Assembly: GCA_945881835.1 (NCBI GenBank)
Contig: CAMCVP010000009.1
Coordinates: forward strand, 30,582 to 94,581
Reading direction: 5' to 3'
Source of the DNA: Chryseobacterium gleum
GTDB lineage: Bacteria; Bacteroidota; Bacteroidia; Flavobacteriales_D; Sanyastnellaceae
Length of the DNA stretch: 64,000 nt
Position 1 is the stretch's first letter. Each line of letters starts with the position of its first letter. The notes under the pieces were generated by a model. The model worked only from the letters and a program-made list of their open reading frames with translations. It had not been told where the DNA came from and ran no database searches. Positions 1 through 9,024 of this stretch are shown piece by piece. A program made the position numbers and the translations under genes.

Positions 1-1287
1 ATATCCCAATTCAATAGCCGTCTCTGCAACTTGCTTCAAGCAGGCATCTGTTGTTTCAATGGCTTTCACGATTGCCTCGTACACGCCAGTGTGTCCGACC
101 ATATCTGGATTAGCGAAATTCAAACAGAAAAAATCAGGTGTTTTTTCATGAAGGAATTGAATGCAAGATGAAGCAATTTCATTCGCGCTCATTTCGGGTT
201 GAAGATCGTATGTTGCCACCTTTGGTGAAGGAACCATAAGTCGACTCTCTCCGTCGAAGGGCTCTTCTCTTCCGCCATTGAAAAAGAAGGTGACGTGCGG
301 ATATTTTTCGGTTTCGGCAATGCGCAATTGCGTTTTATTTGCGGAAGACAATGTTTCTCCAAGGGTGTCTGTGAGGTTGTCTTTTTCAAAAAGAATATTT
401 ACGTTTTGAAATGAATCGTCATAACGCGTCATGGTCACATAATGCAACGGGATTTTTTTCATTCCAAAATCTGGAAAATCTTGTTGATGCAGAGCCATGG
501 TTATTTCACGACAACGATCGGTTCTGAAGTTGAAGCAAATAACAACATCGCCTTCTTCTATGCCTTGATAATTTCCTTCGATTTGAATGGGCTCAATAAA
601 CTCATCGGTTGTTCCATTCACATAAGATTGCGCAACGGCCAATGAAGCAGAAGGACTTTTCTCGTGTGAGCCAGTTACAAATAAATCGTAGGCTTTCTTC
701 ACGCGTTCCCAACGTTTGTCGCGATCCATGGCGAAATATCTTCCAACGACACTTGCAATTTTTGCTTGCTTTCCTTTCAAATGATTTTCTAAATCTTCAA
801 TGAATCCTTCACCACTTTTCGGGTCGCAATCTCTTCCATCTGTAATGGCATGAATGAAGACTTTTGGAAGTTCTTGCTCCTCACAAATGTCAACGAGCGC
901 TTTCAAATGACTGATGTGCGAATGCACGCCACCATCAGAAACGAGTCCAATGAAATGCACATTCTTGTTTTCTTTTTTTGCATGTTGAAGGGCTGCAAGA
1001 AGCACTGCATTTTTGTGTAATTCGTGGTTGCGAATACTCAGGTGAATTTTCACCAAGTCTTGATACACAACTCTGCCGGCGCCTATGTTCATGTGTCCAA
1101 CTTCACTGTTTCCCATTTGTCCTTCTGGAAGTCCAACGAACTCGCCGTCTGTGCGAAGTGTTGCGTGAGCTGCTGTATTGTTCAAGTGATGCGTAAACGG
1201 AGTCTGCGCGCTAAGAATAGCGTTAGAGTGATCGTTCTTGCCGATACCCCATCCGTCTAAAATAATAAGTCCAACTTTTTTTGTCAT
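1..1287 (-). CDS. gpmI: 2,3-bisphosphoglycerate-independent phosphoglycerate mutase (3' end outside window)
   Basis: Glycolytic enzyme interconverting 3- and 2-phosphoglycerate in the cytoplasm, metal-dependent alkaline-phosphatase-superfamily type. The reading frame is open from the ATG at 1287 to base 1, giving 429 residues; the family is about 510 residues, so roughly the last 80 are missing. Visible motifs: N-terminal KVGLIILDGWGIG with the first metal-binding Asp, GNSEVGHMNIGAGR with the phosphorylated Ser near residue 60, FIHAITDGRDCDPKSG, and near the cut NFANPDMVGHTG. The start overlaps the upstream kinase stop as ATGA, so translation is probably coupled. The family call is very secure. 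Confidence 0.96.
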   Translation of the reverse strand, partial: MTKKVGLIILDGWGIGKNDHSNAILSAQTPFTHHLNNTAAHATLRTDGEFVGLPEGQMGNSEVGHMNIGAGRVVYQDLVKIHLSIRNHELHKNAVLLAALQHAKKENKNVHFIGLVSDGGVHSHISHLKALVDICEEQELPKVFIHAITDGRDCDPKSGEGFIEDLENHLKGKQAKIASVVGRYFAMDRDKRWERVKKAYDLFVTGSHEKSPSASLAVAQSYVNGTTDEFIEPIQIEGNYQGIEEGDVVICFNFRTDRCREITMALHQQDFPDFGMKKIPLHYVTMTRYDDSFQNVNILFEKDNLTDTLGETLSSANKTQLRIAETEKYPHVTFFFNGGREEPFDGESRLMVPSPKVATYDLQPEMSANEIASSCIQFLHEKTPDFFCLNFANPDMVGHTGVYEAIVKAIETTDACLKQVAETAIELGY

Positions 1288-2222
1288 TTTGAAAATGTAA
1301 TTTGAAAGCGACTTCCGCGTGGGGAGTTGTCGCTAATGTTAATCTCTGCTTTGTGGGCTTTGCAAATTTCTTTCACAATATAAAGTCCTAATCCTGTTCC
1401 TTTTTGTGAACGGGTTTGTTCATTTCCAACCCTGTGAAATTTATCGAAGACTGCTTTTCTTTCTTCCTTGGGAATGCCTATTCCGTTGTCTGAAATTTCG
1501 AGGAGGATCAAGTGCTCACTAGACTTTAATGTGATGTCAATGGATTCGTTCTCGGGTGAATATTTGTTAGCATTTTCCAGCAAATTGAAGAGTAAACTCA
1601 CAAGCATGGTTTCTTCGCCTTCCAAATAAACATTCGATTCAGTGGTGCTATTTACGGCGCGCGCAGGGAATAACTGCTGGAACCGTTTCAGTTGAATTTC
1701 AATCAGAGAAGAAAAATCAACGGTGTGCCAATTGCCCAGTGAAGTGTTTTGTTCGAATTGTGTTGCAAGAAGAATGTTATTCACCAACGTTTCCAATCGG
1801 TTTGATTCGGAAATAATATCGGCGCATAGATCTTGCGATTGTTCTTCGCTTAGTTTGCGGTTTTTTAATGTCTGAGAATTGAGACGAATGGCAGCAATCG
1901 GAGTCTTCAATTCGTGTGTAACAGCGAGTAAAAAGTTTTTTTCCTTTTGAGCTCTTTTCAAGTCGTGCCAAACGTTTTTGGTAATCCACCAAATTCCTAC
2001 AAACAGAAGCAAAAGGAATACGCCACCTTCACCAATGATCATGAAAATTTTATTTCGAAGGGCATTCGCTGGAAGTGTAGCGCCTTCAGTCTTCAAGTGT
2101 TGCAAATACGCGAGCTGCAACCGGTAGAGCTGCCATCCCCACCAAACCAATTGAAAAACCAGATAAGCGGCCATAAGGTATAGCACCCCGAGCAATCTGC
2201 GTTTATTTCGAATCGATTTCAT
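1284..2222 (-). CDS. Membrane sensor histidine kinase
   Basis: 312 residues. Two hydrophobic segments (about 11-33 and 59-81) leave only about 25 residues between them, so there is almost no external sensor domain; the signal may be sensed in the membrane or inside the cell. HisKA H-box VTHELKTPIAAIRL carries the phospho-accepting His103. The HATPase_c domain shows an N-box (LLENANKYSP), a G1 box (DNGIGIP), the F-box region FDKFHRVG and a G2 box (GTGLGLYIVKEI). No response regulator is adjacent within the window. The stop overlaps the gpmI start (ATGA), placing the kinase first in a two-gene unit. A TACTTTTG box just upstream may make the transcript leaderless. Confidence 0.9.
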   Translation of the reverse strand: MKSIRNKRRLLGVLYLMAAYLVFQLVWWGWQLYRLQLAYLQHLKTEGATLPANALRNKIFMIIGEGGVFLLLLFVGIWWITKNVWHDLKRAQKEKNFLLAVTHELKTPIAAIRLNSQTLKNRKLSEEQSQDLCADIISESNRLETLVNNILLATQFEQNTSLGNWHTVDFSSLIEIQLKRFQQLFPARAVNSTTESNVYLEGEETMLVSLLFNLLENANKYSPENESIDITLKSSEHLILLEISDNGIGIPKEERKAVFDKFHRVGNEQTRSQKGTGLGLYIVKEICKAHKAEINISDNSPRGSRFQITFSK

Positions 2223-2226
2223 ACTG

Positions 2227-2234
2227 CAAAAGTA
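2227..2234 (-). promoter_or_regulatory. Candidate -7 promoter box (TACTTTTG) of the kinase-gpmI unit
   Basis: Read on the minus strand, TACTTTTG fits the Bacteroidota -7 consensus TAnnTTTG. Its last base lies five nucleotides before the A of the kinase ATG, so transcription could start on the start codon itself. I do not see a convincing -33 TTTG at the usual distance. Confidence 0.4.
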
Positions 2235-2313
2235 CGGCGCTATTCCGATTTAGTTTGAGAAACAAATGATGTTAGAAATTTAAATTTTAATTGGTTATTC
2301 ATTCAGAAAGTAG

Positions 2314-4602
2314 ATGCAATTTTGCGTTATGTTTCATTCACGTTTTGCGTTAGCGCTTTTGTTTGGTTTTGTGTTGGTTCACAGAGCAGATGCTCAGCGC
2401 GTGGGTGTAGTTCTTAGCGGAGGCGGAGCAACTGCAATGGCGCACATTGGATTTCTTCGCGCATTGGAGGAAAACAACGTTCCTGTAGATTACATCTGCG
2501 GAACGAGCATGGGTGCCGTCATTGCCTCTTTTTATGCTGCAGGTTATTCTACACGTCAAATGGATTCTTTGTGCAGAACCCCTGAATTTGCTTTACTTTC
2601 TGAGGGGCAGGATTTGCCTATTGACATGCAATTTTATTACTTAAAATCGGAGCCCACTGCATCGATGGTGAGTTTGAAATATTCAGGCGGAGACAATATT
2701 TCCAACACCCTTCCAACCAATTTGATCAATCCGGCATTAATGGATTGGGTGCACATGAAATTGTTGAGCGCGGCCAGTGAGGCTGCACGTCAGAATTTCG
2801 ATAGTTTGTTTGTTCCGTTTCGTTGTGTTGCGGCCGACGTAAAAAACAAGCAAGAAGTAATTTTCAAAAAGGGTTCGTTGAATGAAGCCGTCCGAGCTTC
2901 TTGCACTTATCCTTTTTACATGCCCCCACGAAGAGTTGATGGGCTTTTGCTTTATGACGGGGGAATTTATAACAACTTCCCCATGGATGTTATGTACCGC
3001 GATTTTCATCCGGATGTAATTTTAGGTTGCAATGTTTCTAGCGCTCCTGCGGATCCAAAGGAGAATAATTTAATGTCTCAGTTGGAGGCTATGATTATTT
3101 CGAGAAAGGATGTGTTCATTCCTTGTGAAGAGGTCGTTATTGTTCAGCCAAACAGCAGCGGGACATCGACTTTTCAGTTTTCCAATTCTCAAATCGCAAT
3201 AGATTCGGGATATGTTGCCACGATGCGCGCCATTCCTTCCATAAAAAAAATTGTAGAACGTGAAGTCTCGGTGGAAGACTTGCTCTTTAAGCGAAAAGCG
3301 TTCGCGAAGAAATGCGCCCCACTGGTGGTTGACGAAGTGCGCTTGGAAGGCTTGCCAAAAGGACAGACACAATACATTCGGGAATTGTTGGGAAGAAAGG
3401 AGGCTGCAATCCCTTTATCAGATTTGCAGCGCACATATTTCAGAGTGCTTGCAGATGGAAGCATAAAGTCGTTGTATCCAAAGATGATTTACAAGCCGGA
3501 TTGTGGAAAGTACATTTTGGACTTACACGTGCAGCGCGAGAAAGATTTGATAGTCTCGTTCGGTGGGAACTTTAGTTCGCGGTCAATTAATACGGGATAT
3601 GTTGGACTTCGATATAATCTGTTCGGACGCGTGAACACAGTGCTAGAGGCCAATAGTTACTTTGGGCGCTATTACGGTTCGGTTCAAGCGAAGGCGCGTT
3701 CGAAAATAATGTTATTCAATTTACCCGTCGCTTTCGAGGTTTCCTTCACGCAGAATCGTTGGGATTATTATAAGAGTTTGACAACTTTTTTCGAGGATGT
3801 GAAGCCCTCGTATGTCTTGTTGAACGAACAGTTTGGCGAAGCCAGTTGGATTCTTCCAGCTGGAAGAAAGGCGAAGTTTAAGATTGATGCAATCTATACG
3901 CACCAATACGATAACTATTATCAGACAAAGAATTTTTTGAGTATCGACACAGCAGATTTAACCGCGTTTAATGCGAAGATGGTTCGTTTCAATTATGTTC
4001 GAAGTACGTTGAATCGTATTCAATACGCTACATCTGGTTCGCAAATAAAAGTGGTGGGAAAAGGTGTTACCGGGACTGAATATACGATCCCTGGTAGCAC
4101 GAGCATCAATCGAGATACGCTCTCCAATAGTCATTCTTGGCTGCAGATGCGAGTGTATTACGAAAACTACGTTATCAATCAGCCCCGCTTTTCTTTCGGT
4201 ATAAAGGCAGAGGTGTTGTGGTCTGGACAAAAAGATTTTCAGAACGCTACAGCGACTTCAATCATGAGTCCAACGCCAAGTTTCTTTCCTGAATTCAGGA
4301 CATTTTATTTGCCTGTGTATCGAGGTACGTCATTCTTTACTGTTGGAATTTCGCCTGTACTTCATCTGACTAAGAATGTGGATTTAAGGGCTGATGTATA
4401 CGGATATCAACCGTTTCAAGCAACAGCGGTGCCGTCTTCAGATATCTATCGAACATACACCTTGGGAAGTGGAACCTTGGTTTATCACTCGCCAATTGGT
4501 CCTGTGAGTTTATCTGCCAATTATTACGAGCAAAAGGAAAAACCTTGGAGTGTACTTTTCAACCTCGGTTTTATCATATCGAACACTTCGCCAAGGGATT
4601 AA
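2314..4602 (+). CDS. Patatin-like phospholipase with C-terminal outer-membrane barrel domain
   Basis: 762 residues. A signal peptide ends near ...HRADAQ. The patatin hydrolase domain follows: oxyanion-hole motif LSGGGATAMAHIG (about 34-46), nucleophile elbow GTSMG (Ser65) and the catalytic-dyad Asp in DGGIYNNFP (Asp215). After about residue 315 comes a POTRA-like stretch (VDEVRLEGLPKGQTQYIREL), then about 400 residues rich in alternating aromatic strands, ending in a beta-barrel-like C-terminus, as in the surface-antigen/BamA family. This architecture (RssA-like plus Bac_surface_Ag) is widespread in Bacteroidota; the passenger probably acts on phospholipids at the outer membrane. An alternative start at Met6 (2329) gives a more standard signal peptide. 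Substrate not known. Confidence 0.88.
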   Translation: MQFCVMFHSRFALALLFGFVLVHRADAQRVGVVLSGGGATAMAHIGFLRALEENNVPVDYICGTSMGAVIASFYAAGYSTRQMDSLCRTPEFALLSEGQDLPIDMQFYYLKSEPTASMVSLKYSGGDNISNTLPTNLINPALMDWVHMKLLSAASEAARQNFDSLFVPFRCVAADVKNKQEVIFKKGSLNEAVRASCTYPFYMPPRRVDGLLLYDGGIYNNFPMDVMYRDFHPDVILGCNVSSAPADPKENNLMSQLEAMIISRKDVFIPCEEVVIVQPNSSGTSTFQFSNSQIAIDSGYVATMRAIPSIKKIVEREVSVEDLLFKRKAFAKKCAPLVVDEVRLEGLPKGQTQYIRELLGRKEAAIPLSDLQRTYFRVLADGSIKSLYPKMIYKPDCGKYILDLHVQREKDLIVSFGGNFSSRSINTGYVGLRYNLFGRVNTVLEANSYFGRYYGSVQAKARSKIMLFNLPVAFEVSFTQNRWDYYKSLTTFFEDVKPSYVLLNEQFGEASWILPAGRKAKFKIDAIYTHQYDNYYQTKNFLSIDTADLTAFNAKMVRFNYVRSTLNRIQYATSGSQIKVVGKGVTGTEYTIPGSTSINRDTLSNSHSWLQMRVYYENYVINQPRFSFGIKAEVLWSGQKDFQNATATSIMSPTPSFFPEFRTFYLPVYRGTSFFTVGISPVLHLTKNVDLRADVYGYQPFQATAVPSSDIYRTYTLGSGTLVYHSPIGPVSLSANYYEQKEKPWSVLFNLGFIISNTSPRD

Positions 4603-4618
4603 TTCCATTGGTTCTCCG

Positions 4619-4626
4619 TACTTTTG
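4619..4626 (+). promoter_or_regulatory. Candidate -7 promoter box (TACTTTTG) upstream of the polysaccharide module
   Basis: TACTTTTG matches TAnnTTTG and sits in the 40-bp gap between the patatin stop and the Gfo/Idh start, predicting a leader of about 12 nt. No clear -33 element is seen, since the spacer falls in the end of the patatin gene. Confidence 0.42.
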
Positions 4627-4642
4627 CATCTGATAAAGCTTT

Positions 4643-5656
4643 ATGAGTAAAATTAAATTTGCGGTTATAGGCGCTGGGCACATTGGTAAGCGTCATGCTG
4701 AAATGGTTCAACGCAACGAACAGACAGAATTGTCTGCCATGTGCGACGTTCGTTCACGCGAGGAATGCGGTGTTGCAGAGGATATTCATTTTTATCACTC
4801 TCCAGAAGATATGTTGGAGAATGAAGAGGTAGATGTTGTCTGTATTTGTACACCGAACGGTCTTCATGCCCAGCATGCCTTACTTGCATTGAAAGCAGGA
4901 AAGCACGTCGTTGTGGAAAAGCCAATGGCTTTGAATAAGGCCGATGGAGAGAAAATTATTTTTGAAGCACTTCGCGCAAATAAGCAGGTGTTCTGCGTAA
5001 TGCAAAACCGATACAGTCCGCCAAGTGTTTGGATGAAAGAGCTTGTTCAATCGGGTATTTTAGGGAAAATATACATGGTGAACATTGATCTTTTCTGGAA
5101 CAGAGACGATCGCTATTACAAGAAAGGCGGTTGGAAAGGAACGCAAGATTTAGACGGAGGAACTTTGTTCACGCAGTTTTCTCACTTCATTGATATTATG
5201 TATTGGTTGTTCGGAGATATAGACAACATTCAAGCAAGACTTCACGATTTCAATCACGCGCATTCAACTGAGTTTGAAGACTCGGGAATTGTAATGTTCG
5301 ATTTGGTTGAAGGTGGAATGGGTTCAATTAATTTCTCTACTGCTGTAAGCGGTGTGAACTACGAAAGTAGTTTGACGGTTGTTGCTGAAAAGGGTACGGT
5401 GAAAATTGGCGGACAATACATGAACGAAGTTGCGTATTGCCAAATTGAAAATTACACCAGGCCTGTTTTGGCGGAAGGAAATCCGGCGAACGACTATGGT
5501 CATTACAAGGGCAGTGCAGCGAATCATGTGTATATTATACAAAACGTCGTGGACGCTATAAGCGGTGTTTCCAACATTACAACCAACGCCTTGGAAGGAT
5601 TGAAGGTAGTTGAGATTATTGAGCGAATTTATTCCGCTGCGAAAACCAACGGTTAA
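4643..5656 (+). CDS. Gfo/Idh/MocA-family sugar oxidoreductase
   Basis: 337 residues. N-terminal Rossmann fold with FAVIGAGHIGKRHAEMV (NAD(P)-binding GxGxxG), the family EKP motif in HVVVEKPMAL (Lys near residue 93), and the C-terminal sugar-binding domain with GGTLFTQFSHFIDIMYWLFG, whose His is at the usual catalytic position. The closest subfamily by eye is the WlbA/WbpB type, which oxidises the 3-position of UDP-N-acetylglucosaminuronic acid for O-antigen sugar synthesis. Its place at the head of a flippase and glycosyltransferase run supports a role in making a surface-polysaccharide sugar. The exact substrate is inference. Confidence 0.87.
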   Translation: MSKIKFAVIGAGHIGKRHAEMVQRNEQTELSAMCDVRSREECGVAEDIHFYHSPEDMLENEEVDVVCICTPNGLHAQHALLALKAGKHVVVEKPMALNKADGEKIIFEALRANKQVFCVMQNRYSPPSVWMKELVQSGILGKIYMVNIDLFWNRDDRYYKKGGWKGTQDLDGGTLFTQFSHFIDIMYWLFGDIDNIQARLHDFNHAHSTEFEDSGIVMFDLVEGGMGSINFSTAVSGVNYESSLTVVAEKGTVKIGGQYMNEVAYCQIENYTRPVLAEGNPANDYGHYKGSAANHVYIIQNVVDAISGVSNITTNALEGLKVVEIIERIYSAAKTNG

Positions 5657-5664
5657 TTCATTTC

Positions 5665-6969
5665 ATGAAGTACAGCGTATCCGAACAATTCACGAAGTTC
5701 ATGCGAGCGGAATACATTAAGAATGTATTCACGCTTATGGCAGGAACCGTAATTGGTCAGGCTTTGGTTTTTGTGTTAGCTCCATTTATTACTCGTCTAT
5801 TTACTCCCGAAGATTTTACGCTTCTTGAGCAATACACCATGATTATCACCGTGCTCTCTGTTGTGGTAACAGGAAAGTACGAGTTTGCAATTATGCATCC
5901 GAAAGATCAGAACGATGCGCGACACATAGCAGCGCTCGCCTTGAAGGTAGCCTTCTACTCGTGCGTTGTGCTCTCTGTCTTTATATTGTTCTTTGCCCGC
6001 GATGTGTCTTATTGGTTAATGAATGAACCCATTGCTATTTATCTCTGGACGATACCCATTGTTTTATTCTTCACAGCTGTCTTTAACGTTTTCAATTATT
6101 GGTTCTCTCGATTGAAACAATACAAGGTTGCAGCAAATTCAAAAGTCTTGTCAGCGGTTTCCTCCGAGCCCATTAAGATTGCAACGGGCTTTGGCGGATG
6201 GAATGCCTCAGGTTTGATTTTCTCAACCGTAATAGGATCAATTGCAGCAGGTGCTTATGCTTTTTGGAAATTCTTGAAGTCTGAACCGGAAGGTTTGAAA
6301 AATCTTTCCAATGAAAGAATGAAAGCCTTGGCTGCATTGCACAAAGATTACCCCATGTTTAGTATTTGGGGCAGCGTCTTGAATCGCTTGGCGCAATGGG
6401 CACACGTCGGAATATTCACGTTGTATTATGGTTTGGTTGCTGTTGGTTTCATGGCCTTGTGCAGAAGAATTTTTATGGCGCCTTTGAATGTGGTAAGCAA
6501 CTCTTATTCGCAAGTTTTCTTCCAACGCATCTCCGAAATTGAAGATCCAAAGGAATTGCGCGCGCTGTATTACAAGGTGCTCTTTCGTTTTTTAATCGCA
6601 GCAGGCGGAATGATTTTCATTGTGCAAATGCTTCCAGGAAACACAATGGGATTTATTTTCGGTGAGGCTTGGGGAAATTCATTCATGTATTTGAAGTACT
6701 TGATTTATTGGTTCGCATTGAACTTCGTTACTTCTTCATTGGCTTTCATTACCTACAGAATTAATATGCAACGTGTGGGATTGTTTTTAGATGCGCTGCA
6801 CTTTGTTTTGGCGATTCTTGCCGTGTATTTAGCGCACAGTTGGGGAATGAATGAAATAGAGGCTACGAAGTTTTTGGTGATTTCAAAAGTGATTTATTTT
6901 TCATTTAATATTCTCGTAGTGCTGTTTTTCTTGGAGCGCTATGCACGAAAGAACCAAGTGAAAGCATGA
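5665..6969 (+). CDS. Polysaccharide flippase (Wzx/MATE-like membrane protein)
   Basis: 434 residues with about 12 hydrophobic segments spread along the length and few charged residues in them. The N-terminal pattern (VFTLMAGTVIGQALVFVLAPFITRLFTPEDFTLLEQYTMI) is typical of the oligosaccharide flippase family that moves lipid-linked repeat units across the inner membrane. It lies eight bases after the Gfo/Idh gene and overlaps the following glycosyltransferase by four bases (ATGA), so the three genes should be one operon. Confidence 0.85.
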   Translation: MKYSVSEQFTKFMRAEYIKNVFTLMAGTVIGQALVFVLAPFITRLFTPEDFTLLEQYTMIITVLSVVVTGKYEFAIMHPKDQNDARHIAALALKVAFYSCVVLSVFILFFARDVSYWLMNEPIAIYLWTIPIVLFFTAVFNVFNYWFSRLKQYKVAANSKVLSAVSSEPIKIATGFGGWNASGLIFSTVIGSIAAGAYAFWKFLKSEPEGLKNLSNERMKALAALHKDYPMFSIWGSVLNRLAQWAHVGIFTLYYGLVAVGFMALCRRIFMAPLNVVSNSYSQVFFQRISEIEDPKELRALYYKVLFRFLIAAGGMIFIVQMLPGNTMGFIFGEAWGNSFMYLKYLIYWFALNFVTSSLAFITYRINMQRVGLFLDALHFVLAILAVYLAHSWGMNEIEATKFLVISKVIYFSFNILVVLFFLERYARKNQVKA

Positions 6970-8105
6970 AAATAATTTCGCTGCTCGTTACGAATTTTAA
7001 AAACGACAATCGGGTTTGCCGGATGGCAAAAACGCTTTCGACGAACGGATTTCCAACGACTGTCGTTGCTTGGAAGAAGGGAGATGTTTTGGCTGAAGAG
7101 AATTTCAATGGAGTGGAAGTGAAGCGAATTACAGTGAAGTCTGACCGTTGGAAACGCTCGAATATTTTTGTTGGCGCCGTTCAATATTTTGAATTCGCAT
7201 TTCTAGCGGTGAAGCATTATCGTAAAGTAGACGCTTGGCATTGCAACGATTACGAAGCGTTTGTAATTGGTGTTCTTGCAAAAATTTCTCGACCAAAATT
7301 GAAGTTGGTTTACGACTGTCATGAGTTGGAATCGCATAGAAACGGGAAAGGAGCGTTTATGCGCTTCGCTATTCGAACAATTGAAAAATTGTTTATTCCA
7401 TGGACGGAATTGGTAATTACCGTGAGTCCTTCCATTCAAGAATTTTATAAAAAGAAATACAACTTATCCTTCGTTGCATTGGTTCGAAATCTTCCGAACG
7501 AAATGCAAGTCTCACATTGGAATACCTTGCGTGAAAAACTCAATTTGAAGGACGGTCAAAGAGTTTTTCTTTATCAAGGCATGTTAGGAAAGGGAAGGGG
7601 CATTGAAGTTTTATTAAACGCTTTTGAGTCAAGAAAAACAACAGATGCCGTAATCGTATTCATGGGATTTGGTGCATTGAAGGAACAGATTGAAGCTTTT
7701 GCTGCACGCAATAAAAACATATTTTTTGTCCCGGCCGTTTCTTACGCCGAGATACCGTTGTACACTGGAAGCGCAGATGTTGGCGTAAATTCAGTAGAGC
7801 CAACCTGTTTAAGTTACAAGTATTCGCTTCCAAATAAATTGTTCGAGTACATTCAATCTGAAATTCCTGTTCTTACGAATCCGCTGCCCGATTGCGCAGC
7901 CTTGGTGAATGAATATAAGGTTGGAAGGGTAATCCCGGTTTGGAATGCAGACGCGATTAATGAAGTTGTAAATGACCTGTTGAAGGAAGATTTAAGCGTG
8001 TACCAACCTCATTTGAAATCGGCTAAGAAAATTTTGAATTGGGAAGTTGAAGAACAAGTCTTAATTTCAGCATATAAATCAATTCCGGATGCAAGTAGTC
8101 GTTGA
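6966..8105 (+). CDS. Glycosyltransferase, GT4 family
   Basis: 379 residues with the two-domain GT-B layout: an N-terminal part beginning IISLLVTNFKNDNRVCRMAKTL (NDxRV typical of this group) and AWHCNDYEAF, and a C-terminal nucleotide-sugar domain with FLYQGMLGKGRGIEVLLNAF and the SLPNKLFEYI motif with the catalytic-region Glu. It probably adds a sugar to a lipid-linked surface glycan on the cytoplasmic side. The start overlaps the flippase stop (ATGA), and the 3' end overlaps the next gene by 17 bases. Donor and acceptor cannot be read from sequence. Confidence 0.86.
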   Translation: MKIISLLVTNFKNDNRVCRMAKTLSTNGFPTTVVAWKKGDVLAEENFNGVEVKRITVKSDRWKRSNIFVGAVQYFEFAFLAVKHYRKVDAWHCNDYEAFVIGVLAKISRPKLKLVYDCHELESHRNGKGAFMRFAIRTIEKLFIPWTELVITVSPSIQEFYKKKYNLSFVALVRNLPNEMQVSHWNTLREKLNLKDGQRVFLYQGMLGKGRGIEVLLNAFESRKTTDAVIVFMGFGALKEQIEAFAARNKNIFFVPAVSYAEIPLYTGSADVGVNSVEPTCLSYKYSLPNKLFEYIQSEIPVLTNPLPDCAALVNEYKVGRVIPVWNADAINEVVNDLLKEDLSVYQPHLKSAKKILNWEVEEQVLISAYKSIPDASSR

Positions 8106-8982
8106 GTCTTCATCAGCAGCATTGGCCCAATGGCAGAAAAAGGGGTTTCCTGTTTTCTTGTGTGAGGCATACGGCTCAGAATTGCTACTATTGAAGTTCG
8201 TGGAAGATGCAGAGGTGATTGCAGTGATGTGGGCGTGGGAATCTGGAAAGAAGTTGATGAACAGTCTCATTACACCGCCCTTCTCTCCGAATTGTTGGCT
8301 CACATTTTTGACCGATTACGACAAGCCTGCAACCAAGCGTGCGAAGGAGAAAGAAGTTCAAAAGGCTTTGCTTGCTTTTGTTGGAAATGGAAAGTGGGGT
8401 TATTGGAAGTTTGATTTTCCTGTTGAGTTTACCGATTTTCAGGAAGCCATTTGGAAAGGAACCTTTCCAAAAACGAAATACACGTATCGCATTTTAGACT
8501 TGAATAGTTGGGAAGAGAAGATCGATTCAAAACTTCGAAACAAGTTGAAGCGCTTTTCAGAATTTACATTTGAAGTTAGGCCTTTCGCTGAAGATGAAAT
8601 GAAATTGTTTATGGCCTCAAGTGCAGCGAAAGGAGTGGCTCATGAACAATTGCTTTCGAAGTTTAATTCGTTGAATTCAGTTTCTGCCTTCACTGTTATT
8701 GCTGAAGCGGGGCAATATCAAGCATTCTGTGCAATTGTAGACGAAGTCTGTTATTATTTGGTTTCTAGTAATGCCAAGAACGACAATGCTCTTTCAGCGT
8801 GTGGAGTAAAGTTTTGTATTGAAGAAAGTATCCGAAGAGGGTGTTTGTCTTTCGATTTCGAAGGGTCTATGATTCCGGAAATTGAAGTGTTTTTTAGATC
8901 TTTTGGCGGCGACTTGCTTCCTTATTTTTCAATTGAGGGAGGAAGAGGAATAGCGTATTTTCTTCGGAAATTAATCAAATAA
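8089..8982 (+). CDS. GNAT/FemAB-like acyltransferase
   Basis: 297 residues, soluble. The C-terminal half has the pattern of the GNAT 'acetyltransf_6' / FemAB-related group: a strand with FCAIVDEVCYYLVSSNA, then ALSACGVKFCIEESIRRG and the signature FDFEGSMIPEIEVFFRSFG. In Bacteroidota such proteins often sit with polysaccharide genes. It starts inside the GT4 gene (17-base overlap) and ends the operon just before a bidirectional terminator. The acceptor may be a glycan amino group or an amino sugar; this is inference from context. Confidence 0.68.
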   Translation: MQVVVESSSAALAQWQKKGFPVFLCEAYGSELLLLKFVEDAEVIAVMWAWESGKKLMNSLITPPFSPNCWLTFLTDYDKPATKRAKEKEVQKALLAFVGNGKWGYWKFDFPVEFTDFQEAIWKGTFPKTKYTYRILDLNSWEEKIDSKLRNKLKRFSEFTFEVRPFAEDEMKLFMASSAAKGVAHEQLLSKFNSLNSVSAFTVIAEAGQYQAFCAIVDEVCYYLVSSNAKNDNALSACGVKFCIEESIRRGCLSFDFEGSMIPEIEVFFRSFGGDLLPYFSIEGGRGIAYFLRKLIK

Positions 8983-9007
8983 AAAAGCCATCCGAAGATG
9001 GCTTTTT
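8982..9007. terminator. Bidirectional intrinsic terminator
   Basis: Perfect stem of 11 bp (AAAAAGCCATC / GATGGCTTTTT) with a CGAA loop, with A and T tracts on its two sides, placed between the convergent acyltransferase and TPR-like genes. It can end transcription in both directions. Confidence 0.88.
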
Positions 9008-9024
9008 ATTCAATGTGAAAAATA